Positions 11,384 through 22,501 of a stretch of 64,000 nt of DNA are shown here, in pieces. Both the position numbers and the translations under genes were made by a program. Within the stretch, counting starts at the first letter, position 1. Every line of letters begins with the position of its first letter. The stretch covers positions 186,001 to 250,000 of the forward strand of contig JAJLTO010000011.1 in assembly GCA_030568195.1 (NCBI GenBank), in the 5' to 3' direction. The notes under the pieces are model-generated. The model saw nothing but the letters and a program-made list of their open reading frames with translations, was not told the origin of the DNA and made no database searches. The stretch is from Dipodascopsis uninucleata var. uninucleata. Its lineage: Eukaryota > Ascomycota > Lipomycetes > Lipomycetales > Lipomycetaceae.

Positions 11384-12604
11384 CTATAATTTATTGTACA
11401 ATTGCTCGTAAACCGAGAAGAATGTCATATTCACAAGTCCCGTACGCGCAACAGATACGCCTAATCCACGATACATTCGCGGATTGAATAAATTGAACGA
11501 GCGCTTCTTTAACGGTGCACCAGGCGTACGAGTCAAAATATCACGTTGTACTATCGATTTCATCGTATCAATTGGGAATAGAAGGGCCCACGAAAATATT
11601 CCACACAATGCCCCGGAAATAGCTATTACAACAGGACCAGTCTGTTCAGCTTCTGGGTTATACATTCTAAATATTTGCTTAGAAGATTCATAAACAGTAA
11701 AGTAGATAGATGTTCCAAGAGCATCTCGGCTAAAATGATATCGAAAACCCGAATAGAGACCAAGAAATCCACGTGTTTTAATGATATCCTTGAATGATTG
11801 CAGTGTTCCCTTTGGCCTATAATCTTCAGACTGAGGATTTGAGTCAGGCTGCGAAGCAGTGGCAGTGCGTGCCATTAACATCTCAATTTGGGTCGATAAC
11901 TTAGTAAACTCGAATGGACAGGAAAATAAAGCGATAAATCCCCCTGCAGTAAATCCCGAAAGCGCGTAGACAGGTAGAGTAAGCGCTAAATTACGCCCTG
12001 GGTGCTGTTTCTGCTCTTGTGTGAGAGCTACTGGTCCTGTTGGATCGACCACATAGCCTGGGCCCATGATTTTGCTGAATCCTGTCATATATAGTGAACG
12101 GCACTGTGTATAAATTGAAAAACTAAGAGTTCGCACAATTGTAATAGACAGCATTGGAGCGCCAATTCCCCGGAAAAACCCAGTCATTCCTTCTGTTCTC
12201 TTAGTGGTAAGTACGCAATCCATAAAAGAATTGAATTTATATGTCTGCATTCTAGTTTTCACGCTATCTAGAGGAAATCCCACAAATGTAGACACTAAGG
12301 ATGAGAGACCTGCTGATACAGCAGTCTTATACTCTCTCTGCCACTGTGATGGGACGTCTGCCATTCCTGAATCTGGTGCATATGAAGACTGTGGAGAAAC
12401 TAGTCTAGCTTTCAAGCTGCTAGGCTTTTCTATCTCTCCTGATAATTGTAACGATGATGTAGCTGCTGATGCTGCCTCTGAGGCAGGCGATACCCGGGCT
12501 CCCGTTGTGGAAGTTATATTGGCAGGATCCGCCTGGACATTTGTTGGCAATCCTTCTCTATCATGAGATTTGTCATCAACTATAGTAGCATGCTGTTCCG
12601 CCAT
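11384..12604 (-). CDS. Mitochondrial carrier family (SLC25) protein
   Basis: A single exon of 406 residues. After about 90 disordered N-terminal residues, three carrier repeats follow, each with the family signature: FPLDSVKTRMQ (Pro at 111), CPFEFTKLSTQ and FPIDTMKSIVQ. These provide the Px[D/E]xx[K/R] salt-bridge network of the inner-membrane transporters, with six membrane helices expected. FFRGIGAPMLSITIVRTLSF and GLYSGFRYHFSRDALGTSIY are the matching even-helix regions. The sequence resembles the poorly characterised yeast YFR045W-type group more than well-known ADP/ATP or citrate carriers, but I cannot assign a substrate. The long N-terminal extension is unusual for the family. Confidence 0.85.
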   Translation of the reverse strand: MAEQHATIVDDKSHDREGLPTNVQADPANITSTTGARVSPASEAASAATSSLQLSGEIEKPSSLKARLVSPQSSYAPDSGMADVPSQWQREYKTAVSAGLSSLVSTFVGFPLDSVKTRMQTYKFNSFMDCVLTTKRTEGMTGFFRGIGAPMLSITIVRTLSFSIYTQCRSLYMTGFSKIMGPGYVVDPTGPVALTQEQKQHPGRNLALTLPVYALSGFTAGGFIALFSCPFEFTKLSTQIEMLMARTATASQPDSNPQSEDYRPKGTLQSFKDIIKTRGFLGLYSGFRYHFSRDALGTSIYFTVYESSKQIFRMYNPEAEQTGPVVIAISGALCGIFSWALLFPIDTMKSIVQRDILTRTPGAPLKKRSFNLFNPRMYRGLGVSVARTGLVNMTFFSVYEQLYNKL

Positions 12605-13871
12605 GTCTTCGAATCGTTTACTGTTGAGGCCGTTTGATCGTTTCTTGGTAATTCTGCTGTTAATATATAGCTGGCTCTTTCAGCTTCGAATTAGATATCC
12701 GGAGGTACTAGTATAGGAAGCGCAACTCCACAATCTAAACTTCTAGCACACAACCGTTTTAAATATCACTTCTTTTCTCACTCAAATACAGGTCATTTGT
12801 ACTCAAAGTGAGTCAGTCAACCTCTAGGATCAAGCTGTCTGTAATATATTCTAATTGCGAGCGCAACGGCCAATTTTTGCTGAGTGATTAAGAGTAACCT
12901 TAGCAGTGTCAAACACTAGACTTCCTCAAAATTCTCCACAGCAAAAAACCCCGATGGCCTTTAGTATCTTATACTGTCTTTCACAGCTATATAGGTACAA
13001 CACTTTCCAATATGTGTATCTGTCAGTACATACACTCTTGTCTACAATAGCTTTGCTGCTTGTGGCACTTTTCCGGACATGCACATGAAAACTTGTCGGC
13101 TATACTAATCTTAAAATGTGTATCTATGGATTACCTCCAAGATATCCAACAAGAAAGGGTTTTTCAACCGGCGGAACGGACACCAATTGACAATCTTCCG
13201 ATAGCCTTCCAGCTATTAGCAGGAAAGTTACTACACTACACTTGAGTATCTGAATAAGTAATTTGCTATTGACTAGCCATATATTTGGTATCCGATAAAA
13301 TGGAATAAAAAATGCTGACCTATGTAATATAGCAATCGTGCTGATTATGGTTTCATGATAGTTCCAAGACTGCATACTTCTCAAATTATTGAGCAGCAAG
13401 TCGACAAATCATTCGGAATGCCAATGAATGTTGAAGGACGAACCTCAGAGCTCTCATTAATACGTTGCGCATTTAAGATTTGTAGAAATTATCCCATGTC
13501 CATGAAATATGCACGTTTACTACTACAAGATCAATTGTCCGTAAAAGCTGGTTTATAGGTGAATTAAACTCGTCAACCATGGATCAGAATCCCTCCTTAT
13601 TATTCAAGATCAGTGAGTAGTTTAGTAATCTAGAAAAGAAAATGCAGATTACAAAATTTATAAATGTTGCCGAGAATATGGTAAAATAATTTTGTAGCGA
13701 TACGTATGCATATAAGATATATAAGATACATAATTATATATATATATATATATTAACTCGATCATTCGCCAGTTGGTATAAGAGACTGAGAAGCCGAAAA
13801 ATGGATAATTACAAACAGGCAATAACATCAAAAAATCAGAATAATGACAGAGGAACACGGGATATCTATGC
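12605..13871. other. 1.27-kb spacer with short ORFs of unclear status
   Basis: This interval separates the 5' end of the carrier gene from the 3' end of the CFEM-like gene, both on the minus strand. Two + strand ORF pieces (about 13128-13245 and 13355-13558) have fairly balanced amino-acid composition, for example MPMNVEGRTSELSLIRCAF, but I cannot join them with good splice signals and recognise no family. An AT dinucleotide run lies at about 13733-13753. Probably the carrier promoter plus noncoding DNA. Confidence 0.4.
13733..13753. repeat. AT dinucleotide microsatellite
   Basis: An almost pure TA run of about 20 bases just beyond the 3' end of the CFEM-like gene. A second similar run lies near 43411-43430. 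Confidence 0.8.
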
Positions 13872-15707
13872 TTAGAAGATGGTCATGAGAGCGCCAACAA
13901 TGGCACCAACAAATAGACCAGTAGTAAGTCCACGGATGCTGGAAGCGGAACCTTCAACATCTAGATAAGTGCTGTTTCGGGTATAGTTGCTGAAGTTTCC
14001 AGTGGTAGCACTCATGTTCATCTTAGGTGTATAGGTAATGTTGTCTTTGGTGTTAGCAGCAGCAGAGAAAGAAGTTGAGGCACTGCTCTCCTTAGCCGAG
14101 TATGGCTCTGGGGCAACCTCCGTATCCTTAACGGCATCCTTAGCAGTATCCTTAGTAACAACCTCCTCAGTAACAGTATCCTTAGCAACAGCTTCCTTAG
14201 TGGCCTCATTTTCCTCAGCATCCTCAGCATCCTCATATGCCTCAGCAGGCTCAGCGTCATCGTAGTCCTCAACATACTCGAGAGCGTCTTCTTCAGCAGC
14301 AGTGACCTGAGCAGATTCGGATTCTGAAGATTCTGATTCTGTGGTAGCCGGGACATTAGCGAAAGGAACTGGAGCACCAGTAGCCTGAGCCATAGCAGAG
14401 GAGTATCCCTCAAAATGTGGGTATGTAACAGTAGCAGTGTAATCGGTATCAATCATAACAGTGTGTGAGGCGGCGAAAATAGCGACAGGGGTAATGGTTG
14501 GAGAAGCAGTTTCGTCTTCCATGACTGGAGTTGGCATCTCAGTCGCAGCTGGGGCAACAGGGGCCATAACTGGGGATGGCTCAGCGGCGTCAGCAACCTT
14601 GTCTTCCTGATGATATTCATTCTGGGAAACTGGAGCAGTAGTTGGTTCAGCAATTGGAGCATAGTCCTCTGGAGCAGCATCATAAACAGAGCCGGTCTCC
14701 TCGGAAGCAGCAGGGCCATAGGTGGTGTCCTCAGAAACATCAACCAATGACTCCTCCTCAGCCTCAAACTCCTCAAGGTCAGCAGCACCCTCAACATCAG
14801 ATTCCTCAGTGGCCTCAGACTCCTCAACAGCCTCAGACTCCTCAGACTCTTCAGCAGCCTCTGGCTCCTCAGATTCCTCAGTGGCCTCAGATTCCTCAGT
14901 GGCCTCAGATTCCTCAGTGGCCTCAGACTCCTCAGCAGCCTCAGACTCCTCAGGCTCCTCAGCAGCCTCAGACTCCTCAGACTCCTCAACAGCCTCAGCG
15001 TCCTCAGACTCCTCAACAGCCTCAGCGTCTTCAGATTCCTCGGTAGCTTCAGTCTCCTCAGATTCCTTGGTAGCCTCGGCATTTTCAGAAGAGTCGTAGG
15101 ACGGCTCCTCCTTTTCTTCTTCGAGGAAATGCGGCTCGTATTCGTCCTTATCAGTACCAGAAGTCAACTTGGAGCAGACATTGTTAATGGTGGAAGCAAC
15201 TTCCAAAAGTAGTTCCTATAGAAGCAAGTTAGTCCCCAGCCAGATTCTGAATTTAGCTAAATTACTAATTAGATCCAAGATATTACTTACAGACTGAGGG
15301 CAGATCCCGTAGCAGGACAACTCAAGCTGAATCAATGCACCACACTGACAGTCAATGTCAGTGGAAGGACAAGAGAAAAAAGACTGCTGAAGTGTGTCAA
15401 CACAAGCGGCGACGCCTGCAATATGCTATAACAATTAAACAAATATGAATTAGTCACTATAGTAATTAAAGGATACAATAGATCAATAGCTTTGAGTCGA
15501 TTTCAACTAACAACTAAAATCTCTCTTTTGCTGTTAATTGTTTAGTTTACTTACACATGGTAACTGATCAGGTTCAAAAAGAGCTTTGATCTGCTCGTAA
15601 GCAGTAATATCAGCCTTGCCGGCCTGCTCATCCTGAGGAGCAATGACACCAGCTAAAGCTGGGGCTGACGCGGCCAAAAGAGCGCCGATAACAGTTGATG
15701 AACGCAT
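13872..15707 (-). CDS. Secreted GPI-anchored protein with CFEM-like cysteine domain and Glu-rich repeats, three exons
   Basis: Exons 15707-15555, 15425-15291 and 15215-13872 (donors gtaagt; acceptors ttatag and ctatag) give 543 residues. A signal peptide (MRSSTVIGALLAASAPALAG) starts the protein. Eight cysteines follow, at 51, 59, 70, 77, 79, 89, 93 and 110, with the CFEM-type core DIDCQC; spacing between the first two is wider than the CFEM consensus. Residues about 140-260 are a degenerate ESEATE/ESEDAEAVE array, strongly acidic. The end (GSASSIRGLTTGLFVGAIVG, then ALMTIF) is a GPI signal. CFEM proteins are fungal surface proteins, some of which bind haem; here the stalk is acidic rather than the usual Ser/Thr-rich. 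Likely a wall or plasma-membrane surface protein. Confidence 0.8.
14795..15075 (-). repeat. Degenerate 18-nt tandem array encoding Glu-rich repeats
   Basis: Imperfect copies of an 18-base unit (+ strand gcctcagattcctcagtg and variants) encode the ESEATE/ESEDAEAVE region of the CFEM-like protein. Three consecutive near-identical copies lie at about 14880-14935. Because the unit is a multiple of three and lacks stop triplets in several frames, long ORFs also appear antisense and out of frame. Confidence 0.85.
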
Positions 15708-16449
15708 ATCTATAATAAAAGTACTCGGTCGCTCGAACTATATGTATCTATTAATCAAATGGAAGTTGAAGCAACGGTAAAAAAAATAGAAGACAGTGAG
15801 AAAGATTATCAGGTAGATATCTCGAGAGGAGAACTATCTCTTTTTATGGCCAATTATTCTCAGTGTTTTATCTTCTCAAACGGGCTGGTCGAGATTGAGA
15901 TTAATATCTCTGGACCATTATGATTTTCAATCTTATGCTCCATAGTTTCTGCAATCTATGAACTTTTTGACAGTTAAAAAGTAAAGAAGTTGAAATTGAA
16001 ATCTTCATCCTAAGTAATGTAAATTTCATTGTCGAGCAATAAACAATCCTATATGTACATTGGTTGTCAAGACAACTCATATGATTAAGGGTTGCTTTGA
16101 GCCATGGTATTCATAATATACCCGAATCCTAAAACTGTAGAATTTTACTAGGAGATGAACAAAAGTATAGCGATAAAGAACAGGGCTAGTTTAAGAAGAG
16201 CTACAAAAAATTCTTGTTGGAAAAAGGATGGCTTGCTCCACAAAACTCTCTGTTGTCCAACAACTGATTCCATATATCTATTATGAAAAAGAGGAGATTA
16301 AAAAGATTCGAACAGAATAAAGCTGTGTGCGGAGTATATACTGATAAAATCAGAGAAACGAAAGGGAGCTAACGGTAAATAGAAGTTCGTTCATTTTTGA
16401 GAAAAGAAGTATAACAAAAGAGGGTATATAATGAACGAGATACTAAAAA
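15708..16449. promoter_or_regulatory. Divergent promoter region between the CFEM-like gene and SSU1
   Basis: 742 bp between two start codons facing away from each other. The part next to SSU1 is purine-rich on the + strand, as is common for fungal 5' UTRs. No specific operator recognised. Confidence 0.45.
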
Positions 16450-17658
16450 ATGATTAAAAATTTTAATAAAGAACTCTTCTATAGAGTAAAATACTTCTCG
16501 CCAGCGTAAGTAGAGATGTTTGCATAGTCATGCAGTAGTATATACAGACCAGGTGATTTACACGTGCTAATATATGATTTTCAATACAGATGGTTTGGAA
16601 TGGTGATGGGAATATCAGGCTCAGCAGGTATTCTTCTCAATTATCCGTTTCCTGCACGATGGCTGCATAGAATTGGAATAGCTTATTGGGGCTTAGGAGC
16701 CGGTCTCCAGCTGCTATTCCTATTATTGACTGTTCTAAGATTCTGCTTATATCGTGAAACTGTAAGGCAATGCTTCATGCACCCTATGCACTCGTTGGTC
16801 TTCGGATGTGTGCCAATCTCCATCGCTACGACCACTGCGGCAACTTTGGCCCTATTTGAAGGTCGGGCGGCATGGGTATGCTACATAGTAAACTGGTTTA
16901 ATATTGCATTATGTTTCTTTTGCGCGTGGGTTGTTACCATGGTCAGTTTAACGCATCACAAAAGAACTGACATCAATGCGTCCATTATTTTCCCAGCAGC
17001 AACATTTGTAGTCACTGCTGCAACGACATCTGCAATAGCCAAGTACATGCCAGATAAATATAGGGGCAATCTACTACTTATAGCACTTATTATGTGGGGT
17101 CATGGCGTATTTCTGTCTAGTGCATGTGCGTGCGTGTATTTGTGGAGGATGTTTACTGGATTGCTTCCTAAGAGCGATGCTGCAGTTACTGCTTTTCTGC
17201 CTATCGGACCTTTTGGTCAAGGCGCGTATGGCCTAATTCTACTTAGTGAGCAAGCAGATATGTACTTTTTAAATAGGGGCTATAGTATCATCAATGAATT
17301 CCCTATTTGCGCATATATCGGGGCCGCTGTGGGATGCATGCTGGTTGGATTTGCCTTTTTCTGGATGATTGCCGCTGTGTATGGCTGCTTAGCCGCACCA
17401 CCAAAGAAATTTGGCGTCGCTTGGTGGGCTTTCACTTTCCCAGTCGCTACTGTGTCTTTCGCATCTGGCGAGATAGGCAGGGTTTTCGATAGTCTCGGTT
17501 TCAAGATATTCAGCGCTATTGTTGGTACCACTGTAGTACTGATAGCGTTTGTTCTGCTTCTTGTTACCTTTCAGAAAGCTGTGCTCAGTACTCAAGTGTT
17601 TGATATCACGAAAGCTGAAGTTTATGCAGTATTCCCTTCTGAGGAAGTGAAAACCTGA
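16450..17658 (+). CDS. SSU1: TDT/SLAC1-family transporter, probable Ssu1 sulfite exporter, two exons
   Basis: Exons 16450-16505 and 16590-17658 (donor gtaagt; acceptor caatacag with tgctaat upstream as branch site) give 374 residues. The small first exon completes the conserved start: KYFSPAWFGMVMGISGSAG then ILLNYPFPARWL, closely matching yeast Ssu1 (MVMGxGISSxILYxFPYPARWL-like). Without it the frame starts at a non-ATG codon. About ten membrane helices follow, with HPMHSLVFGCVPISIATTTA typical of the family. Ssu1 exports sulfite across the plasma membrane; the related Mae1 branch carries malate. The FPxPARW motif favours Ssu1. A short hydrophilic tail ends at EEVKT. Confidence 0.85.
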
Positions 17659-20430
17659 AAGGGAATGTTCGGTACAAATTCATGCTGTTCTTCGTTAAAT
17701 AGGCATTTTTTGTATTGCGCCCATAACTTCGATCCCATTTCTCTTCACTCTCTTTCATTTTTTACTAATGCACTGCGACAATATAAGAGCGCTACATAAT
17801 TGTATTTAAATATCATGACATGTTGGTGTTTATAGATGAGTCTAATTTTACGTTATATTTCGTTTCTTTTACGTGGGAAGTCTCTCTCCTTGAAAGGCAA
17901 TGCATTTCATCCAGTACAAGATCGCAAGCCAGACTAGTGAGCTATTGAGCTTGATAATGCAGGCTAGGTATAGTTCTTTTCGCTTTGTTTCGCATCCAAT
18001 TCATATCAGCTTTTCCAGATGAGCATTTTTTTCTCAAATACATGTTACGTGACGATTAGCTTCTTTAACGCTTCCATCGCGCATGAGAGTAATATTACTT
18101 CCTATCTCACGTTCGGTGATCGATTCCGATAGAAAGCATATTTGAACTGTAATGTTATTAGTAACTAATAGCAAATCACACCACCTAGCAGTGTGAATCA
18201 TGCGGCCTGGTGCATGTATCTTTCGCAGCTGGCTGTCCATATATATTGTAAATCATTATTCTACACCTTCGTTGTGGCAAACACTAGGATATGATAGATC
18301 CGGCTATCATCTAGCTCATACTCGTACCTCGCAAATTATTTCCGTATAACGATCATACGCACTATTGGACATCTTGAATGTCAGCGTGCCCTTTTGCCTT
18401 GTACCGTTGTGCTATATGTCAAGCAGAGCCGATAATTTCATATGCGCTTATAATAGGTCGTTAACCAATAGCTCGCTTGCTAGTGCTGTATCCAACGTTT
18501 TCACAGTGTTTCCATCTGCAACATTGTCGACACTTATATAATGATGCTATATCTCCTTGACGCTAATTATGTTCATCTATTAAGTCCGGAGCTCAATTCG
18601 ACGCCAAAACAATTAAGCTGGTATCTTAAAAATTTAATAGGATTGCAATGACGCTCTATAATGAAATGAGAATCATCAACAATGTCTACGCAACAAAATA
18701 TATCCGTGAGATCTATATGTTTTCCCATTTTCGAGGCTGATTGGACTTTTTCAAGCGTAATAAATGCTAAATACTGTACAAAGAACTTATATAGCGTACT
18801 AAGTCAAGCTTCCAGTCACGGTACCTGTGTGCCATACACTAGTAGTAACATACCCTTATATTCGCGAAAAGCTACAAAATTGTCGCAATGGATAGTTGTG
18901 TCACTATCATCCAACATATATTTGCCTCATTATTACCATTAAATTAAGGATATATTAACCTTATATCAGAGATATATTGTAATATTGGTACTAGTGTGCC
19001 TTTAGCGCTCGAATTATAATTATGACATCACGAGCACGTTACAGTTAACATGATGACTGTGAGTTGTAGGTTATTTTTATAAGTCTCGACCCCTCGGTTC
19101 TATACTTCCGCTATGAATGTACTATAGATGCAACTATGCATGAAATGCATGTACCGTACTTTTCGCGCCATTCACAACCGCAGTCGCAGCGCTGATTATT
19201 GACGATTAAATTATCGTTTTCTAAATCCTGCCGCACTTTTGCTGGTTCCTATTCATTATGCTACTCCATAGTGCTACTCTCAAAAATAAATTTATCTGCT
19301 ATGGCAAAGCATTTTTCAAGCTCTCGGCGCAAATGCTTTTCCATTTTGCTGCTGATTCTGCTCGTATTCCCTCTCAATTCAGCACCTTCGTCAATTTATG
19401 CTCTCTCTTTTGCATGCCTAGAGCCTTTAGATGGTTTAGCGCAAACTCTAAGTACACCTTTTCTGGCTTCTGCGAGCGTTTGCTCCCACAACATTGACAA
19501 ATATAGTATCTCACTGTTAATGCGGCTGATACAATATCCGAGAGACTAATGCGTAATGGCATTAGTGTTCTGCTTTAAAGTTTCATATTTGCAAAATCCA
19601 GTACTGGTGTAGACTCATTATAAAGTTTAAACCTCTTTTTTTAGAAGTTTGTAGGAAAACAGAATTTTCAGTCATCGTGTTTTTTAGTTCAGCTGGAGCT
19701 GCCATATAGAATCCAAAAGACAAACTGATGATCGCTTAAATAGCAACAGCAGCTTGGAGATGGTCATCAAACACAATTTTGGAAGAGCATAAAGAAGCAT
19801 TATATTAGAAAAATTGCAATAGAAACGGGAGCGCAGTGTACTGGCTTTTGAAGATAGACTAAATAAAATTAGGAGAAGGAGATTCATATCTGTACTATTT
19901 TTTTCAGTTAACAGAGACGCACCTAAGATTTATTTTTTTGGTTTCCCAGAAAACTGCCGGAAAACGAGCGGCAACAGGTGTCGAAAGGGCAGACATCGTA
20001 AAAGAACGAATAATTAGGTGTCGTTCTTCATTGATATTTAGATGGTCTGCGAGTAAAAGTTGCAAAGAAAGGACGGTGAGTTATTATATCATAGATACTA
20101 TCTCTGCATCACCCCTGGACTGCGCCAAAGCTGTGTTGTGAGGCAATTGTCATCGAGTGCGCAACGTATATTAGTGATTATATTCTCTTTTTATGCAGCT
20201 CGCCCTTATTCCGTTATATAATTATATTGTCAGGAACACAGAAATATCGCGTCGAAAAAATCTTGAAGCAGAGGCGAAACAAAATAGTGCGTGGAGAGCG
20301 TTCTACTGCTAGTCAAGTAGTAGAGTCGTCAGACAAGCGCAAAGCGAACATTGAATAGAAATAAATATAGAACAATTCTAATTATTTTATTAGTCTACAT
20401 TGTCGGTCGCCTACTCCAACGAAATCCGTT
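17659..20430. other. 2.77-kb gene-poor spacer
   Basis: AT-rich with only short ORFs. The first part (to about 17.8 kb) is T-rich, fitting the SSU1 3' UTR. At 19200-19560 there are overlapping ORFs on both strands; the minus strand reads KVYLEFALNHLKALGMQKRE, then shifts frame, so any coding relic is not intact and I recognise no family. The last 250 bp are purine-rich and probably belong to the leader of the next gene. No tRNA or snRNA recognised. Confidence 0.4.
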
Positions 20431-21706
20431 ATGTCATTCACAAATAACACTGGTATGTATTTATGTATTTTTACAAGTGATCATGTAGGTTTACGGCGGA
20501 AGTGACGGAGGCTGCCTTAGAAGACTACTTCTGTCGTCCATGAATTGCCGTCTGTCTTAGAATTAGAGAGAAATTCTTTAATGTGAAATGCTGACTAGTT
20601 TTTATTGCTATTATTAATAGTTAGTACAGGTTCGAGGTATGTATAAAAAGCTAGTTGTCTGCTTACATCTATTCACTATATGTGTGGATGTGAACGAAAA
20701 TCGAGTCTTTCAAGCAAAATTAGCTTACAATTTATCTTACAGCAGTAGTACCAGTAGTAGTTTCATTAGTAGTACTACTACCAGTTCAAGTTTTGTGTCG
20801 GTGTTCCTTTCTACTACAGTACTTTCGTCAAACAATGAAGTTGCAACAGTAACTGTCACCTTGACCTCAGATATACCCGATTCTTCTCAGACTATTACCT
20901 CTGTAACCAGCGACTCATCCAATCAAGTAGTAACCTCTTCCTCTGTTACTTCGTCATCGACTGTGGCCTCGGACACTGTTACTTCAGGCACACAACATGA
21001 TAGTTCATCGTTATCTACTGGTGGTAAGATTGGAATCGGTATTGGTATTCCAGTAGGTGTCGTAGTTCTCGCAGTTATACTGTTTCTTTTATTCATAAGC
21101 AGACGCAGAAAGGCCCGTGCTGAGCGACAGGAAAGATTGCGCGAAGTACAGGATTATGATTTCAATCCTAATGCTCCTACTAGAGGAGGCGGAGGTCCTT
21201 CGGAAATGAGTGAAGTTGATAATGGTAACGCTAGTGCTCCTGCGGGATACCGTGGATGGGGTCCAAGCTCCCCGTCTATGGGAACTGCGCCTACCAATAC
21301 TGCCACGTTAGGTTCGGGAGCGGGTGCAACGAATGCAACAGGCGCTGCGGGCGCATTCGTGGTAGCAGGTAATATGGAGAGTAATGAATCGTCAAGTACA
21401 AATAGCGTTGGAGATCATAAACACAGTATCAGTCAGTCCGAGGCATCAACCAACTCGTCATCGGATGTACCACCACCTATTCCACCGATGGCATCATCGC
21501 GTGCCAACAGATTATCTCACACTAGAACAGAGTCGTTTCCAGGACTCGCCACGATCCAAACTGGAGGAAGTGTAGGAAGTGCGGGCACAGGTAGTAATGG
21601 ACATACAAACTACGACTCCTCTTCTTCGCCTTCCCCAGTGCCATATCGCAATAGCTTCCAAGGACGACGAGCCATGGGCAGTGGATTAGCTGCCACTAAT
21701 TTTTAA
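20431..21706 (+). CDS. Ser/Thr-rich single-pass membrane protein, probable cell-surface sensor-like protein
   Basis: The secure part is about 20724-21706: a Ser/Thr-rich ectodomain (SSSTSSSFISSTTTSSSFVS), one transmembrane helix (GIGIGIPVGVVVLAVILFLL) with a basic stop-transfer RRRKAR, and a disordered cytoplasmic tail with PPPIPP and RANRLSHTRTESFP. This is the layout of Wsc/Mid2-type or Skg6-type proteins, but no family-specific domain (WSC, Cys-rich) is present. A first exon 20431-20452 (MSFTNNT, donor gtatgt) joined to an acceptor ending at 20723 gives 335 codons in frame. The 5' end is uncertain: the alternative is an ATG at 20639, which gives a hydrophobic start (LVVCLHLFTICV). Function unassigned. 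Confidence 0.65.
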
Positions 21707-22501
21707 ATGCTATCTAAAAGGCTGAATAGACACAATTAGTTTCCTCTCGCATACTTTTCTTGTTTAGCGCTTAGACTCCAACTCACCAGGTCTACTATGA
21801 AGCTTTGCATTACCTTCCCTTTGCTGTCATCTGTATCTTGATGATATCTTCTTGAAAATATTGGTGCATTGGCCTTTCCTGTTTAATCTTCTGATCTTCT
21901 ATGTATTTATTGATCCATTTAATAATTTGATTTGATCTTCCTTATATGAGTATATCTCTTGAATTTAATCTGTGCGATATTCTGGGTTTGTGAGTTACAA
22001 GTTTGATATTTTAATCGTTCATATTCACTATTAATTTTCGTATCTGTCGTTTATTGGAATGTATGATTTTAACGAAGGTATTAACTTTGTCTTCTTTGTA
22101 GTACCAGCAGATACAATATTGTCTTTTTGTTAGTACTAATATTCTCTTGTCAATGAAGGTGACTCAATACTACTTATATTGATACAGATGTACATGTTAT
22201 ATTGGCTAGGCTATTACTGTATCTTTCTCTCTTCCTTTGTATGATTATAGACAATCACCATTAGGATTATTGGATTTTAATCCGAATACCTTTCGTTTAT
22301 GGTCATATGTACTAAGCGTACCTGGCTTGTATATGATATTCTGGTACTTTCATATTTACATAAGCCATGTCTATAATTCAACTCGAATAAAGTAACAGAA
22401 TATTGGCCAGTTACTAACGGGGCAAAACATTTACATGAGAGCTTGTACATATGATGATAAAATCAGTGAAGCCAATGAAACTCTATGATATCCAAGACAA
22501 C
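21707..22501. other. Convergent 3' spacer, T-rich
   Basis: Strongly T-rich on the + strand, consistent with a long 3' UTR of the membrane protein gene, before the 3' end of TLG1 on the other strand. No ORF or structured RNA recognised. Confidence 0.55.

Noticed and set aside
14642-15099. PQTPQQ-rich and Ser/Asp-rich + ORFs
   Set aside because: Antisense readings of the 18-nt acidic repeat array in the CFEM-like gene.
16300-16320. GTTCGAATC-like tRNA B box on the minus strand
   Set aside because: Flanking bases do not form a T-stem and no A box or acceptor stem could be placed.
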